Shown piece after piece: positions 32,777 to 43,325 of a stretch of 64,000 nucleotides of DNA. The notes under the pieces are model-generated. The model did no database searches, was not told the origin of the DNA, and saw only the letters and a program-made list of their open reading frames with translations. Each line of letters begins with the position of its first letter. The first letter of the stretch is position 1. Source of the DNA: Aricia agestis (taxonomy: Eukaryota > Arthropoda > Insecta > Lepidoptera > Lycaenidae); assembly GCF_905147365.1 (NCBI RefSeq), contig NC_056417.1, forward strand, positions 9,198,501-9,262,500. The letters run 5' to 3'. The position numbers and the translations under genes are program-made.

Positions 32777-33340
32777 TAGCGACCCGCCCCTGCTTCGCAC
32801 GGGTAAGTATATAAAATATATTATAGCCTATGTCACTCACTGAAGAAATGATTAAAATAGATTCAGTAGTTTTTTAACCGACTTCCAAAAAGGAGGAGGT
32901 TATAATATGTTCGTCTGTATATTTTTTTGTACGTTCAACGATCACTTCGCCGTTTGTTGACCGATTTTCAAGATTTTTTCACTATTGTATAGGGTATAAT
33001 CCGAATTTGGTACCATGTTCATAAAAGTGGTAACTTGATGATGGGCTCCATAAGTAATCGAGGGAATTCCTCGCTATTTATACTAAAAACCACAATTTAC
33101 CTGGATGAGACCATCGTGATTTCGATTCAGCTGAAGTATTTCAATTTAATAGGAAACATATTATTATGGTGCTTTTGGATATATACATGAAGTATTCTAA
33201 GTACTTAAATCTCCATAAAGTTAGATTTTGCACCAAGATATACCTACCATGGTTCGAAGGTGGTGAACAGATCTCCGGCCTCCTCATAGATACATGTTTG
33301 GGGATTTCAACGTTGTTTCAAGAATTTAAGGCATATGCTT
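32777..33340. mobile_element. Lepidopteran repeat with RTE-like end
   Basis: It begins actagcgacccgcccctgct, then contains aaccgacttccaaaaagga, a phrase seen in many lepidopteran repeats. The initial block is the inverse of the block at 36574-36601. Confidence 0.55.
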
Positions 33341-33720
33341 ATTGTACATAAGATTAATCATCATCATCATCACTTGCAAAATCACATATTAACGACCCTA
33401 TTATTAGTATTATTAGTGTTTTTCATAGTTTTATACATCGAGATTAACAACCCTTCAATAGAGGAATTAAATTCAGCCAACCTGCATTGCACGTTTTGAA
33501 TTAAAGACGTAGGTGGATGAAGTGGGTAACTAAAATTTTATAATAAGTATGTATACCTATGGGCAAAGCGCAATTACTCATTTTTTCCCTTATAATTTGA
33601 TCAAACATAAAATCCACATTTTTTGATTTCAAATCATTTTTCCTGTGTCCATATATGAAAAAAAAACTTTTCAAATTGTTAAATTGTTAGTTACCAACTT
33701 TATTCACTCATGTCTTCAAT

Positions 33721-33842
33721 TCCAAACGGATTGGCCCGGCCTGGCTAGACGCTGTAATCTTTATAACAGACGTTCAAATTGGAATCGAACCCGCGCCTAC
33801 TGGGGATTTCCAGCGGATCCTACGTTAATAATTCCGCAGACA
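33721..33842 (-). repeat. Possible tRNA-derived repeat relic
   Basis: The minus strand has an exact RNA polymerase III box-B string (GGTTCGATTCC) but no foldable acceptor or T stem and no clear box A, so it is at best a SINE relic. Confidence 0.3.
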
Positions 33843-34656
33843 TAAAAAGTCCGAATTCCCATCGTGTACGTTGCACGTTAATTTTTAATCTTTATTTATT
33901 TTGTACGCCCTTTTTTACAGCCGTGGAATTGCTAAGAATAATACTGACTTACCAAAAAGCATTATTTTATGCTGATGGCAACTCTGCCATCACCATTAGT
34001 CATTACAACTACGTAATAACTTATTTAGGCAGTTATTAAAACCTTCCAAAAAACTACAGCGACACATAGAACTCCTATATGTTCCGTTGTAGATATTTTT
34101 CTGTCCCATCATATAAATTAAGTTTAAGTGTCTAAACACACTATGCCGAATTTCCGCGGCGGAAATTCTGCATGACTACGTCAGCAATGTCAAAAGCATA
34201 CAATAAGAAACTTCTTAAATGTTAATAGTTTCGGAGTTTTTAACAAAAAACGTAATACCTTTTTTTTGGCAACCTAATTTGCTTATAACTTTTGCAATTT
34301 TTTGTGTGCTAATATACGCTTCCGATACATTTTTCTAGACGTCCTCCCGAATCTAATGAGCTATCGCACGTATTTTTATGACCCTTATCTCTATATTTCG
34401 CCATTCTCAACTTATCGCTTAGACCAATCCTGTGAGTTAGTATTAGTTAATAATAATATGTATAATTATGTTCAAACACACTTTAATATATTTCACCTCA
34501 GTCTCACGAGTACTAATTAGTAATTAGCTGAGGCATGCAGCCACCGACCTGAAGATGGTGGAATGCTCAGCGTCTTGTATACTGTAATTACCACGCCTTT
34601 CATTATTACCTACACGTTTACTTTACGAATGTAGGTGTAGACTACGTGAACGTTAA

Positions 34657-34879
34657 AGGAGTGAGCACACTGAGACGGGCCGTGCCGGGGCTCAGCGTGC
34701 CGGGGCTCATCGCAAAAATCCGCCTCCATACAATTTGTATGGAAGCGGAAATCCGCTGCGCCCCGACACAGTGTGCGATACGCGCATCCTCTTCCATACA
34801 AATTGTATGGAGGAGGATTTTTGCGATGAGCCCCGGCACGCTGAGCCCCGGCATGGCCCGTCTCAATGTGCTCACTCCT
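34657..34879. mobile_element. Foldback MITE with TAA duplication
   Basis: Arms of about 80 bp beginning AGGAGTGAGCACACTGAGAC and ending with their inverse. TAA is at 34654-34656 and 34880-34882. The short palindrome tccatacaa(a/t)ttgtatgga occurs twice inside. Confidence 0.85.
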
Positions 34880-34910
34880 TAAACGAAATGTCGCGAGTTC
34901 AATATGTTAA

Positions 34911-35227
34911 GGGCCCCCGAGACGGTCAAACGGCAAAATAGCGACACCGAAACCAAAACTTTATGATATATATAATATGATGATATAAATAAATAATTAA
35001 ATAAAAAGAACATATTTGTGGCCCGCATGAAAAAAAGGTTGGGGGACCACAGACTGTCCTAGAGCATCTTGTCTGTATCACAAGCCGTGTACTCGACAGC
35101 GCGTATTGAATTAAACTGTGCACTGCGCAGTGTCGTTTGACAAATGACAAACCGTTCAAACCGACATCAAACGGTTGTATCAAATACATAAGGTTTGAAT
35201 CAAACCGTTTGACCGTCTCGGCGACCG
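34911..35227. mobile_element. MITE with TTAA duplication (piggyBac-like)
   Basis: GGGCCCCCGAGACGGTCAAA at the left is inverted at the right (TTTGACCGTCTCGGCGACCG). TTAA is at 34907-34910 and 35228-35231. It contains a hAT-like scrap (35015-35056). It starts 28 bp after the target duplication of the previous MITE. Confidence 0.72.
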
Positions 35228-35464
35228 TTAAGAAACAAATCTTTACTTTTAAAAATAACCTTAACTGATAATACCAGAACAAAATAAATCTTTGTAAGAA
35301 ACCTAAAATATTATGCCATTTAATATTGCGTAATCTGTAAAATTCATGTTTAGCTCTACTTCTTTCACAAGTTTCCACCTTTTCCTCTAAAGAAAGGTTT
35401 TTAAATAGTTACAATGTTGTGGAATAAAGAACAAATCTTATGTAGTATCAAAAGGTTTACTGCT

Positions 35465-36602
35465 TCTTACATCTACACTACTATTATAAAGAGGAAAGAT
35501 TTGATTGTTTGTTTGTCTTGAATAGGCTCCGAAACTACTGGACCGATTTGAAAGATTCTTTTACCATTGGAATCCTACATTAATTTTGCTGAACATAGGG
35601 TAAATTTTATTTTGGAAAAAAATAAGGTTCCGTAAGATATTTGAGATTTTCGGACGCAAGGTGTAAAAAATCAACCAGAAATGTTACTTTTTTCGTGTAC
35701 ACTGCCTAAACTATAAAAGATAGAACCATAAAATGTTGTAGATCTTTTAAATATCTACAAAAAAGTCCGCGACACACTATACCTATCTATGTTGAGTGAG
35801 GCACAATAACCATTTTTTTATTAAAAAATCTTGAAATGTTTTTGGACTACATTTAAATGCCTTTATTTTACTCATGGCATTAATTCTTATCAAAATAAAT
35901 TATTTCATTGCTAAGTACAGTTAATGTAGATAATATTTGGTCTTTGAATGATTAAAATTGGACGTTTGGTTTTAATGTTATGGCGAAATTAAAATATTAC
36001 GATTTCTGCTGCACGTTGCGAATTGGGCGTCGTCAAGGCGCGCCGCGCGGGTGTGCTCGCCCGGAGAGTCCACGTAAATATTAATTATTATTACCTCGAT
36101 CATGGGAATGGCAGACACAATAGATTTATAATATAATAGTTATGCGACAGCCGGGTGCCGCTTCATTGATGGGATAATATTATAGTGCTTCATTAATTCA
36201 TTACGTTTTGAATGACTATTATTTTTTATTGCTATTATAATTAATTTCTATAACTATAAATCTCCAATAGCGGCAGTCGGCTGCCAGCATAACAATTATT
36301 GAAGATCTATTGTGTCTGCGATACCCACGATGTCTGCGATACCCACGATGCCGATGGAAGTATAATTAATGCATAATTTTAAATCTTCTGTAGGTAAGGA
36401 TAAAATAATCAAACATAACACTTAAAATATAAAAATACAATAAAAATGTGTATAATAATTATAATATAGTAGTTACAGGCTAAATAGTGTAAACCATTTT
36501 TATGTTCTGCTTAACATAAAGATTGACTAAGAAATAAACATTGAAAAAAAATTATTTAAAAATCAATGTCCACCCGTGCGAAGCCGGGGCGGGCCGCTAG
36601 TT
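35465..36602 (+). mobile_element. RTE-type LINE remnant or non-autonomous relative
   Basis: It opens with actactattataaagaggaa and ggctccgaaactactggacc, phrases common at 3' ends of lepidopteran RTE-like repeats, and closes with gtgcgaagccggggcgggcc just before gctagtt. A MITE-like inverted pair (36110-36168 and 36271-36322) is inserted within. Confidence 0.5.
36318..36352 (+). repeat. Two tandem 17-bp units
   Basis: tgtctgcgatacccacga occurs twice in a row at the end of the inverted pair. Confidence 0.7.
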
Positions 36603-37312
36603 TTTAATATTTGCACAACTTTTACTCGTATCTATATTAATAAATAGAACCAAACAAACGTCTTAGAAACTATAGAAAATAATTTTGGTGCTAATGCAGC
36701 CCTTCCGTTTGATACACTGCCACCCAACACGGAAAGTTGAAATAAATTTTCAATTCATGACATTATGCCCCAAAGGTGTTGAGCCCCGCGGCTACGGCTA
36801 AATGAAATGGCTTGCGTCACATACTTACATAACCGCTGATATGCCCTCAATGGAGCGTATAAATCGTCATATTAAAGCGCTATAAGGGAATGAATTAGGT
36901 TCTTCTCGTTCACAGGAAACAATTTATTGTTGTTGTAAATATTGTAGGAATATGTAGGGACATGTATGTGTGAATGTGCGAGTGTCAGCAGTTTTGTGTC
37001 TGGGAGGCGATGTATGCTAGAGACGACGGGCAGTCACTGCGTGAGGCCTTGTCAGTATGTACGAGTGTTAGTTTCGGGACAATAAAAGGCCCAGTGTAAT
37101 ATCAATATCTGTTTTATTGTTGCAACCCGGGGACTTAGGGTACCTAAATATGCCCAATATTTTATGAAATTACTAGCTTTGTATTAAGTATGTTTTTCAT
37201 AAAAATACATTAATAAGTACTGTAAAATTTTTTTTGCTTGTAAATACAATGTTATCACAACTTTGCTGTCCAATTTAAACTACTATTTTAAATGTACACA
37301 AACAGTAAACCC

Positions 37313-37395
37313 TCGATCGCGGATTCTTGGAAATCTATTGTTATTCTATTGTTATCGCGGTCGCATGCTACCGCTTGGGGCTTGAGAGGTTAATT
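37313..37395. repeat. Dispersed repeat, second copy
   Basis: ctcgatcgcggattcttgg and following bases match 11300-11380. Confidence 0.55.
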
Positions 37396-37464
37396 GGAGA
37401 GGAAAACTGAGAAAGTGATTTACAAGAAAAGGTCTTAAAAAGCTTTAGGTTCTATCAAAGTAGG

Positions 37465-37638
37465 CATTGTACCATCGAGGAAGTTGATTCCTATGCAATT
37501 GACAGACCAACGTTATTTGGTCGAATATGTCAATTCAATGTTAAATGTTAATTGTGATCTGTCAGCTGGGTTTGACGTAACGCAACCAAACTACTTAGGT
37601 CCCCGATTTGCATAGGAATCAACTTCTCTGATAGTACA
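37465..37638. mobile_element. MITE family Z, full copy
   Basis: gaggaagttgattcctatgc at the left is inverted near the right end (gcataggaatcaacttctc). Related right ends occur at about 41140-41180 and 50200-50270 (tctgatagtacat-like). Confidence 0.65.
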
Positions 37639-37640
37639 TA

Positions 37641-38381
37641 ATATATTATAACTCTTCTATTATAAGAGTGATATTGTCACTCGCAATACATCTTTTTTAA
37701 ATGTTTATTTTAAAGGAGTTTTATAAACTACGCAACTCTACTACATATACAATTATACAATTATACATAATAAGTATATCTTTTTTTACCTTACGCACAG
37801 CTTAGGTTAATTCAAACACATTCACACATTTGTAGCTAATATAGGTGTTTAGTATTTACCTTACCGAGTTTAGTTCGCTCTCGGTCCAGGAAATCATTAG
37901 CACGGTAGTCATGTGATACCTTTTAGTAATTGATGGATTCGGCCAGATTCGGCTCAATATGGAGTATGGACTACATTTATATTAATAGATCACTGTTAGC
38001 CGTTGCTCAGTTTGCTCCGTACGTTCGTGATTGGTATCATCCGATGTATATTCGGAGATACGTCTTAGATGAAATATTGTGTCATAATTTACAAGTAAAA
38101 ATAGGTTGGTTGCTACAGGGAATAAGCAAAAGCTATAGGTGGTTGAAAAAGTAAATAAAGTTTTTAATTTCTAACGTCATCGTCAGAGGCAGCACTATCT
38201 TCGTATATGATGAACCTAAACAATAGTTCATGTTAACCATATGGGTGACAGCACTAGTCAAGTACATGTTTCAGTTTGCCCACACCAGTTCGCAGCATCT
38301 TCGTTACGCATGTTTCCTATTGTTATCTACCAAGATAATGCTTATAGGTTGTAAAATAAAGCTGCGGCAGGACGCAATTAT
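37641..38381. other. Gene-free stretch
   Basis: Only an unconvincing 74-residue ORF (37930-38154). The end is the left target duplication of a retro-insertion. Confidence 0.4.
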
Positions 38382-38457
38382 TAGGGGTGCTTCAGCTAAC
38401 TGAGGCACATCCCCAACCCGGGGCAACCATGATGGGTTTCCCCTGCGCAAAAAAAAA
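38382..38457 (+). mobile_element. 76-bp 5'-truncated retro-insertion
   Basis: It ends in A9 and is flanked by an exact 12-bp duplication (ggacgcaattat, 38370-38381 and 38458-38469). The body has ctgaggcacatccccaaccc and ggtttcccctgcgc, the tail of some LINE/SINE. Confidence 0.78.
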
Positions 38458-38648
38458 GGACGCAATTATCTGCAGACAGACAAATAATATCAATCTTAAT
38501 GTAGGACAGTGGAGAATAAATGTTTGCTACCATAATTATAGTTTGTATAAGTAAATGACAAATAATGTAAAAATAGTTGGAAAAGCGAGCGTCCTTTATC
38601 GCCTAGTCACTAGTGAGAAAACATAAGTAGATTCACACTCAATAATTA

Positions 38649-38937
38649 GGCGCTGTGCAGACGACGGGGCGGGGCGGGCCGGTCTACTTCGCTGCGTACG
38701 CCCGTCGATGTCTGCGGCTGCCCGCGCCGCGTACACAAAGCACACCGTCTCCGTTACCTCATGTAAACTGGTTTGTGTGACCACGGCGGGCGGACAAGCG
38801 CCGCCAGTGCCGGTAGGGCACCTGCGGCGCGGTCTTTTTGCTCACCGTGTGCGTTGATAATAATATAGGATTCCCTTTGTGCTATCGTTCGCAGAGAAAC
38901 TGACCGTCCCGCCCCGCCCCGTCGTCTGCACAGCGCC
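38649..38937. mobile_element. GC-rich MITE with perfect terminal inverted repeats
   Basis: GGCGCTGTGCAGACGACGGG plus gcggggcggg at the left is exactly inverted at the right. TAATTA flanks both ends (38643-38648 and 38938-38943). Confidence 0.82.
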
Positions 38938-39043
38938 TAATTATTGCAGGGTTCGATTCCGGTTAGTGGCGGCATATCAAGATATTTTCAGACAAGTACA
39001 TACATAGTACTGTATACATTATACTGATTACGGGCACTTGTAC

Positions 39044-39092
39044 GGGGAAGAAAACCATCTTTGAGGAAGCCTCAAAGATGGTTTTCTTCCCC
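39044..39092. repeat. Perfect hairpin, 23-bp stem, 3-bp loop
   Basis: ggggaagaaaaccatctttg plus agg is exactly inverted after aag. Confidence 0.9.
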
Positions 39093-39130
39093 TTAATTAG
39101 GTATGATCGGTTCGGTAGGCTTAATCACCA

Positions 39131-39226
39131 AACAGATTAAAAGTCAGCAAATATTAAAGGAAAAAAATATCAGTAAATATAAAAACAGATTAAAAGTCAG
39201 CAAATATTGAGGAAAAAAATATAAAA
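39131..39226 (+). repeat. Tandem duplication of about 50 bp
   Basis: aacagattaaaagtcagcaa and the next 20 bases occur twice with small differences. Confidence 0.75.
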
Positions 39227-39841
39227 AGTTATAAATCCAAGAGTAATACTCATTTTATCAAATGTTTAAAACAATTTAAGATCTGCTAAAGAGCCGGCCT
39301 AAAGCTTGAATCTTTACGACGCTATTCCCAAAATAACGGCACTTTTAAGGAGGTAAATTGGTAATTTTATTCTGTAATTAAGTACAAAATATAATTACTG
39401 GGGGACCTTTCGTCGGGGAAGAGTTTTGAAGCAATTATTTATTATGGATGATCGAAAGTAATGCTTTTATGAATTTTATTAAAGGCTGTGAATAAGTCAA
39501 AGTTAAAACGTTTGTTTCGGAAAAATCTTTTATCTTTTATCAAATTTTGTTAAAATTCAGGGAGTTTTAACAACATTTGATAGCTTGAAAAGGGTTGCTG
39601 ATTATTTTTTTCAACCGACCATTAAAACACAAAAGGAGTTTACCGATTCCTATGTATTTTGTACCATCATTAACCAATTAAAACGCTATTTGACAAACGA
39701 TTAAGTACATATTATCAAATTGTCGTTTTAGTAATTGTTAATCGTGTCGTTTCTCTATTATCAAATTATAATAGTAGTTGTATATCATTAAATGAGCCAC
39801 TTAAATTTTGAAAAGGTAGCCTCTGCCGCGCCTTTGAACAC

Positions 39842-39873
39842 ACCACGGAATATATAGTGTTATATATTCCGTG
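39842..39873. repeat. Palindrome with 14-bp arms
   Basis: ccacggaatatata is inverted after gtgt. Confidence 0.8.
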
Positions 39874-39910
39874 GAACACACATCACTGACGGCAAGTCAA
39901 TGAGGGTGTT

Positions 39911-40080
39911 TGAAATTCTGTTTGCCACCAGGTGCCGCTATGTAGCCATAGGGTCATATTATGTGTCAAATAGGCATATAATATTATCGTGACACATTAA
40001 CAGCTTTGTCATGACATATACAGTAGTTTGACACGATAGACCTGGCGACATAGCGGCACTTGGTGGCAAATAGAATTTCA
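39911..40080. mobile_element. MITE-like foldback
   Basis: gaaattctgtttgccaccag with gtgccgctatgt is inverted at 40051-40080 (acatagcggcac, ggtggcaaatagaatttc). Confidence 0.65.
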
Positions 40081-40090
40081 ATCAAGTCAA

Positions 40091-40801
40091 TCTTATATCT
40101 TTAAACGAGCAATTCTTGTATTGCTCGTTAATGCCATTGCCCCCGAAACCCCCTATACAGGGTGTAACAAAAATAAGTGATAATACTTTAGGGTGTGTAC
40201 GTATTCCTTGTAGAGAGTTCACTGTGAAAGTAGCAGCGCTGAAAGACCAAAAATTTTTTTCACTTTTGTATGGGGAAACTCGTGACGCTTGGGCCCTTGC
40301 CTATACAAAAGTGAAAAAAAAAAAATCATCTTTCAGAGCTGCTACTTTCACAGTGAAATCTGTACAAGGAACACGTACACACCCTAAAGTATTATCACTT
40401 ATTTTTGTTACACACTGTATACTAAATTTCATGAAAAATGAAAATCGTTGGAGCCGATTCCGAGATTCCAATTATATATATATATATATATATATATACA
40501 AGAATTGCTCGTTTAAAGATATAAGATTTCCGTTGTCTGGTACCTGTAACACAAGTCCTTCAGGTACTTACCACGGGGCCAGACTGACGTGGTGTGAAGC
40601 GTCCATAGATATTAATTAAAAAAAACGATTTTTGGATTATATATAATTGGAATCTCGGAATCGGCTGCAACGATTTTCATGAAATTTAGTATATAGGGGG
40701 TTTCGGGGGTGATAAATCGATCTAGCTAGGAATCATTTTTAGAAAATGTCATTTTATTCGTGTTTTATTGAATACCGAGCGAAGCTCGGTCACATAGCTA
40801 G
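40091..40801 (+). mobile_element. Helitron family 2 with nested insertions
   Basis: It starts TCTTATATCTTTAAACGAGC after an A. At the 3' end there is a hairpin (accgagc gaa gctcggt, 40774-40790) and 7 bp later CTAG (40798-40801) followed by T, the Helitron signature. Inside are a foldback element (40158-40427), an inverted partial copy of the same Helitron (to about 40530) and an 85-bp retro-tail module (40531-40613). Confidence 0.75.
40158..40427. mobile_element. Foldback element nested in the Helitron
   Basis: gggtgtaacaaaaataagtg with ataatactttagggtgtgtac is inverted at the right. Inner arms gtgaaagtagcagc and its inverse, and cacttttgtat and its inverse, extend it to nearly the whole element. 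Confidence 0.78.
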
Positions 40802-40805
40802 TATA

Positions 40806-40813
40806 TTTAATAG

Positions 40814-40880
<67 letters not shown>

Positions 40881-41025
40881 AGATTTTAATTATATGATAC
40901 ACATATTTAATACACATCCATGACCCAGGAACTTTTGAAAACTTTTTGTTCCGTCGGCGGGATTCGAACCCGCGACCCCCGGGTTGAGCTGCCAACGCGC
41001 TCACCACTGAGCCACAGAGGTCGTC
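40806..41025 (-). mobile_element. tRNA-derived SINE, copy 1
   Basis: Minus strand: box A TGGCTCAGTGG (41014-41004), box B GGTTCGAATC (40970-40961), a tRNA-like GTTGGCAGCTCAACC region and GCGGG/CCCGC T-stem, then a tail ending in a long TA microsatellite (about 40820-40877). A second copy is at 61375-61542. Confidence 0.83.
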
Positions 41026-41668
41026 AAATTATTATTATTGGTTTGGTGTACCATTAAAGAACCTAATTCAAAGGCAGATGGAGGGCCTACGATATATATG
41101 GTCGGGCTATCTCAATTTAGTTTGTCATAATACGACTAAATTACGTAGGTCCGCGAGGTACTTCTTCTCTGATAGTACATGAAAATACTATTTTACTGTT
41201 AGGATCAGAATTGGATCGAAGCTGTATTAATGTTGGATTAGAGTACTAGAATTGGGGCAGTAAATCACGGTAAACATCATTTACAAAGAATATCCGTTAT
41301 TTATTTTACTGTTCAATCATTTTTTGTGACACACAGATACAAGTTTTCTTTCAGGAATAACAGATTCTTGCCAATCTTTAACTGAAAATTCTTTTCCTTA
41401 TTTTTCTTTTCCTTATTCTGGTGAATAAGGAAAATATGTAATACTTTCAGTAAAAGTACTTTCAGCAACATTGATATGTTTAGTCATTGAAATTACTATT
41501 TTATCTTTAAAATGTAATAATTTCGTGATATGGTAAAATTTTCAGAAACAATAAAGGTTTAAGGTTTAACAACTATTCTACGAAAAAAATATTTATAACT
41601 ACAAAAAAGTAATTTGAACGAATAATAAAAAATTCCGCTATTTTAAAGATCACGTAGCACTTTGTATT

Positions 41669-41786
41669 CTACGACGTAGCACCTCTACGCCGTAGTAGCT
41701 CTACGCCGCTGTAACTCTATGCCGTAGTAGATCTGTGCTGCAGTAACTCTACGCCGTAGCACGTCTACGCCGTAGCACCTCTACGA
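41669..41786. repeat. 16-bp minisatellite with palindromic core
   Basis: About seven units of ctctacgccgtagtag-like sequence; the core ctacgccgtag is itself nearly palindromic. Confidence 0.85.
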
Positions 41787-42457
41787 AGGATACAATATTA
41801 AATAGAAACGGTCCATAATATAGGTGACGAAGGTTATATGGTCTCTTTGTGATTTTATATCGCCTGATCGCAATAGATATTGGAAGTAGTATGCGATTAT
41901 TTATTTAAAAACCATTAACTAGAGGGTCGGGAACGTGCGTCCTTTAAATGTGTTTTCATTCCATTTGTACCTAGCCCGTTGACAGGTACTCTCACCTTTC
42001 ACTAGATTTAAATATTTACCAATTGCACTATATATTTTGACTTCTTTAATTATTGGACTTCTTTTCCATTTTTTTTTTAATTAGAAGAAATACAAGTACG
42101 GTACTTTTATTTTTACTCAATATCTAAAATATAATATTCACGGTGTATCAAAACAAGGTGACAAAATTTTAAGGACCATTAATAAAGAACACAAACAGTA
42201 AAGTTATCATTTAATGTTGTTGCACTCTGTAGGTTTTTTTCTGATCAAAACAAAAGTTTAGAAAACTGCCAGCTTAACTATAAATCAAGCCGAATAATCT
42301 TCTATTAATTAATTAGAACTAAACATTTCATGGCAATTTAATACATGAAATTCTCTGAGCGTCAGAAGAGTCTTAAGGTAGGAGATGTTAATGCTCATGA
42401 GCGGTGAGATTCACAGATGATTGAGCGCCTGTCACCTGTCACACTGTAAAATATTGC

Positions 42458-42705
42458 TTAACGATTTAAAAAGCCGCGATAAAGAATATTATATTCGCCG
42501 TAATTGGCAGAAAATGACGATACTTTCTCGGCTACTCTCGTAGCATCGCTTTTAGTAATTTAATGATAGGTCCAAGGGTAAAATATTACGATTTAAAAAA
42601 CCGCGATAAAGTATATTCGCCGTAATTAGCAAAAAATGACGAACCTTTCTCGGCTACTTTCATTGCATTGCTTTTAGTAATTTAATAATACTAAGGTCCA
42701 AACGT
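42458..42705 (+). repeat. Tandem duplication of about 120 bp
   Basis: Two adjacent diverged copies (acgatttaaaaagccgcgat, tattcgccgtaatt, aaaatgacga, tttctcggctact, gcttttagtaatttaat). Confidence 0.8.
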
Positions 42706-42762
42706 AAAAATGAATGATATAATCCCCATAGATTTCCGTCAAACTCTTAATTAAATTATAAC

Positions 42763-43035
42763 CAGCTATCCCAGTGAACTTCGTGTCACTTTAAAACCTT
42801 CCCTGGACTTCTACGAATATTTTGAGACTAAAATTAGCCCAATCCGTTCAGCCGTTTTCGAGTTTTAGCGTTACTAACACAACTGGAAATCCATTTTTAT
42901 ATATATAGACTAGCTGTCACGGTGAACTTCGTGTCACTTTAAAATCTTCCCTGGACTTCTACGAATATTTTAAGACTAAAATCAGCCCAATCCGTTCAGT
43001 CGTTTCCGAGTTTTAGCGTTACTAACACAATTGAA
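42763..43035 (+). mobile_element. LINE-tail repeat, two tandem copies
   Basis: The segment gtgaacttcgtgtcacttta to gagttttagcgttactaaca occurs at 42775-42884 and again at 42918-43029. The second is interrupted by a SINE inserted at 43036. Confidence 0.7.
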
Positions 43036-43318
43036 CTCACAGAAAACTGACGTGAAACAGCGCTTCCGCTGTGTTTCGTCGAGTAAGTGAGTTTACCGGA
43101 GGCCCAATCCCCTACCCTTTACCTTTCCCTACCCTCCCCTATTTCCTCCCGTACCCTCCCCTATTCCCTTCCCTACCCTCCCCTATTACCCCTTAGCAGG
43201 CCGGCAACGCACCTGCAGCTCTTCTGATGCTGCGAGTGTCCATGGGCGACGGAAGTTACTTTCCATCAGGTGACCCGTTTGCTCGTTTGCCCCCTCATTT
43301 CATAAAAAAAAAAAAAAA
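43036..43318 (+). mobile_element. Metulj-like SINE, copy B
   Basis: A plus-strand SINE with poly-A tail, 5'-truncated (starts at ctcacagaaaactg). It is flanked by aattgaa (43029-43035 and 43319-43325), so it landed in the LINE-tail repeat. Confidence 0.75.
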
Positions 43319-43325
43319 AATTGAA

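Noticed and set aside
34926..35378. 150-residue minus-strand ORF
   Set aside because: It lies mostly within a TTAA-flanked MITE and a hAT scrap; composition is that of random AT-rich translation and no motif is visible.
37930..38154. 74-residue plus-strand ORF
   Set aside because: No motif, no splice context and no homology that I recognise.
40116..40619. 167-residue plus-strand ORF
   Set aside because: It runs through a foldback element, a TA microsatellite and two other repeat pieces; the open frame is fortuitous.
40806..41025. Functional tRNA gene
   Set aside because: Box A and B are intact, but there is no proper acceptor stem, a SINE-type body and TA tail follow, and the same unit recurs at 61375-61542.
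41669..41786. CRISPR-like array
   Set aside because: Units are contiguous with no unique spacers, and the genome is eukaryotic; it is a minisatellite.
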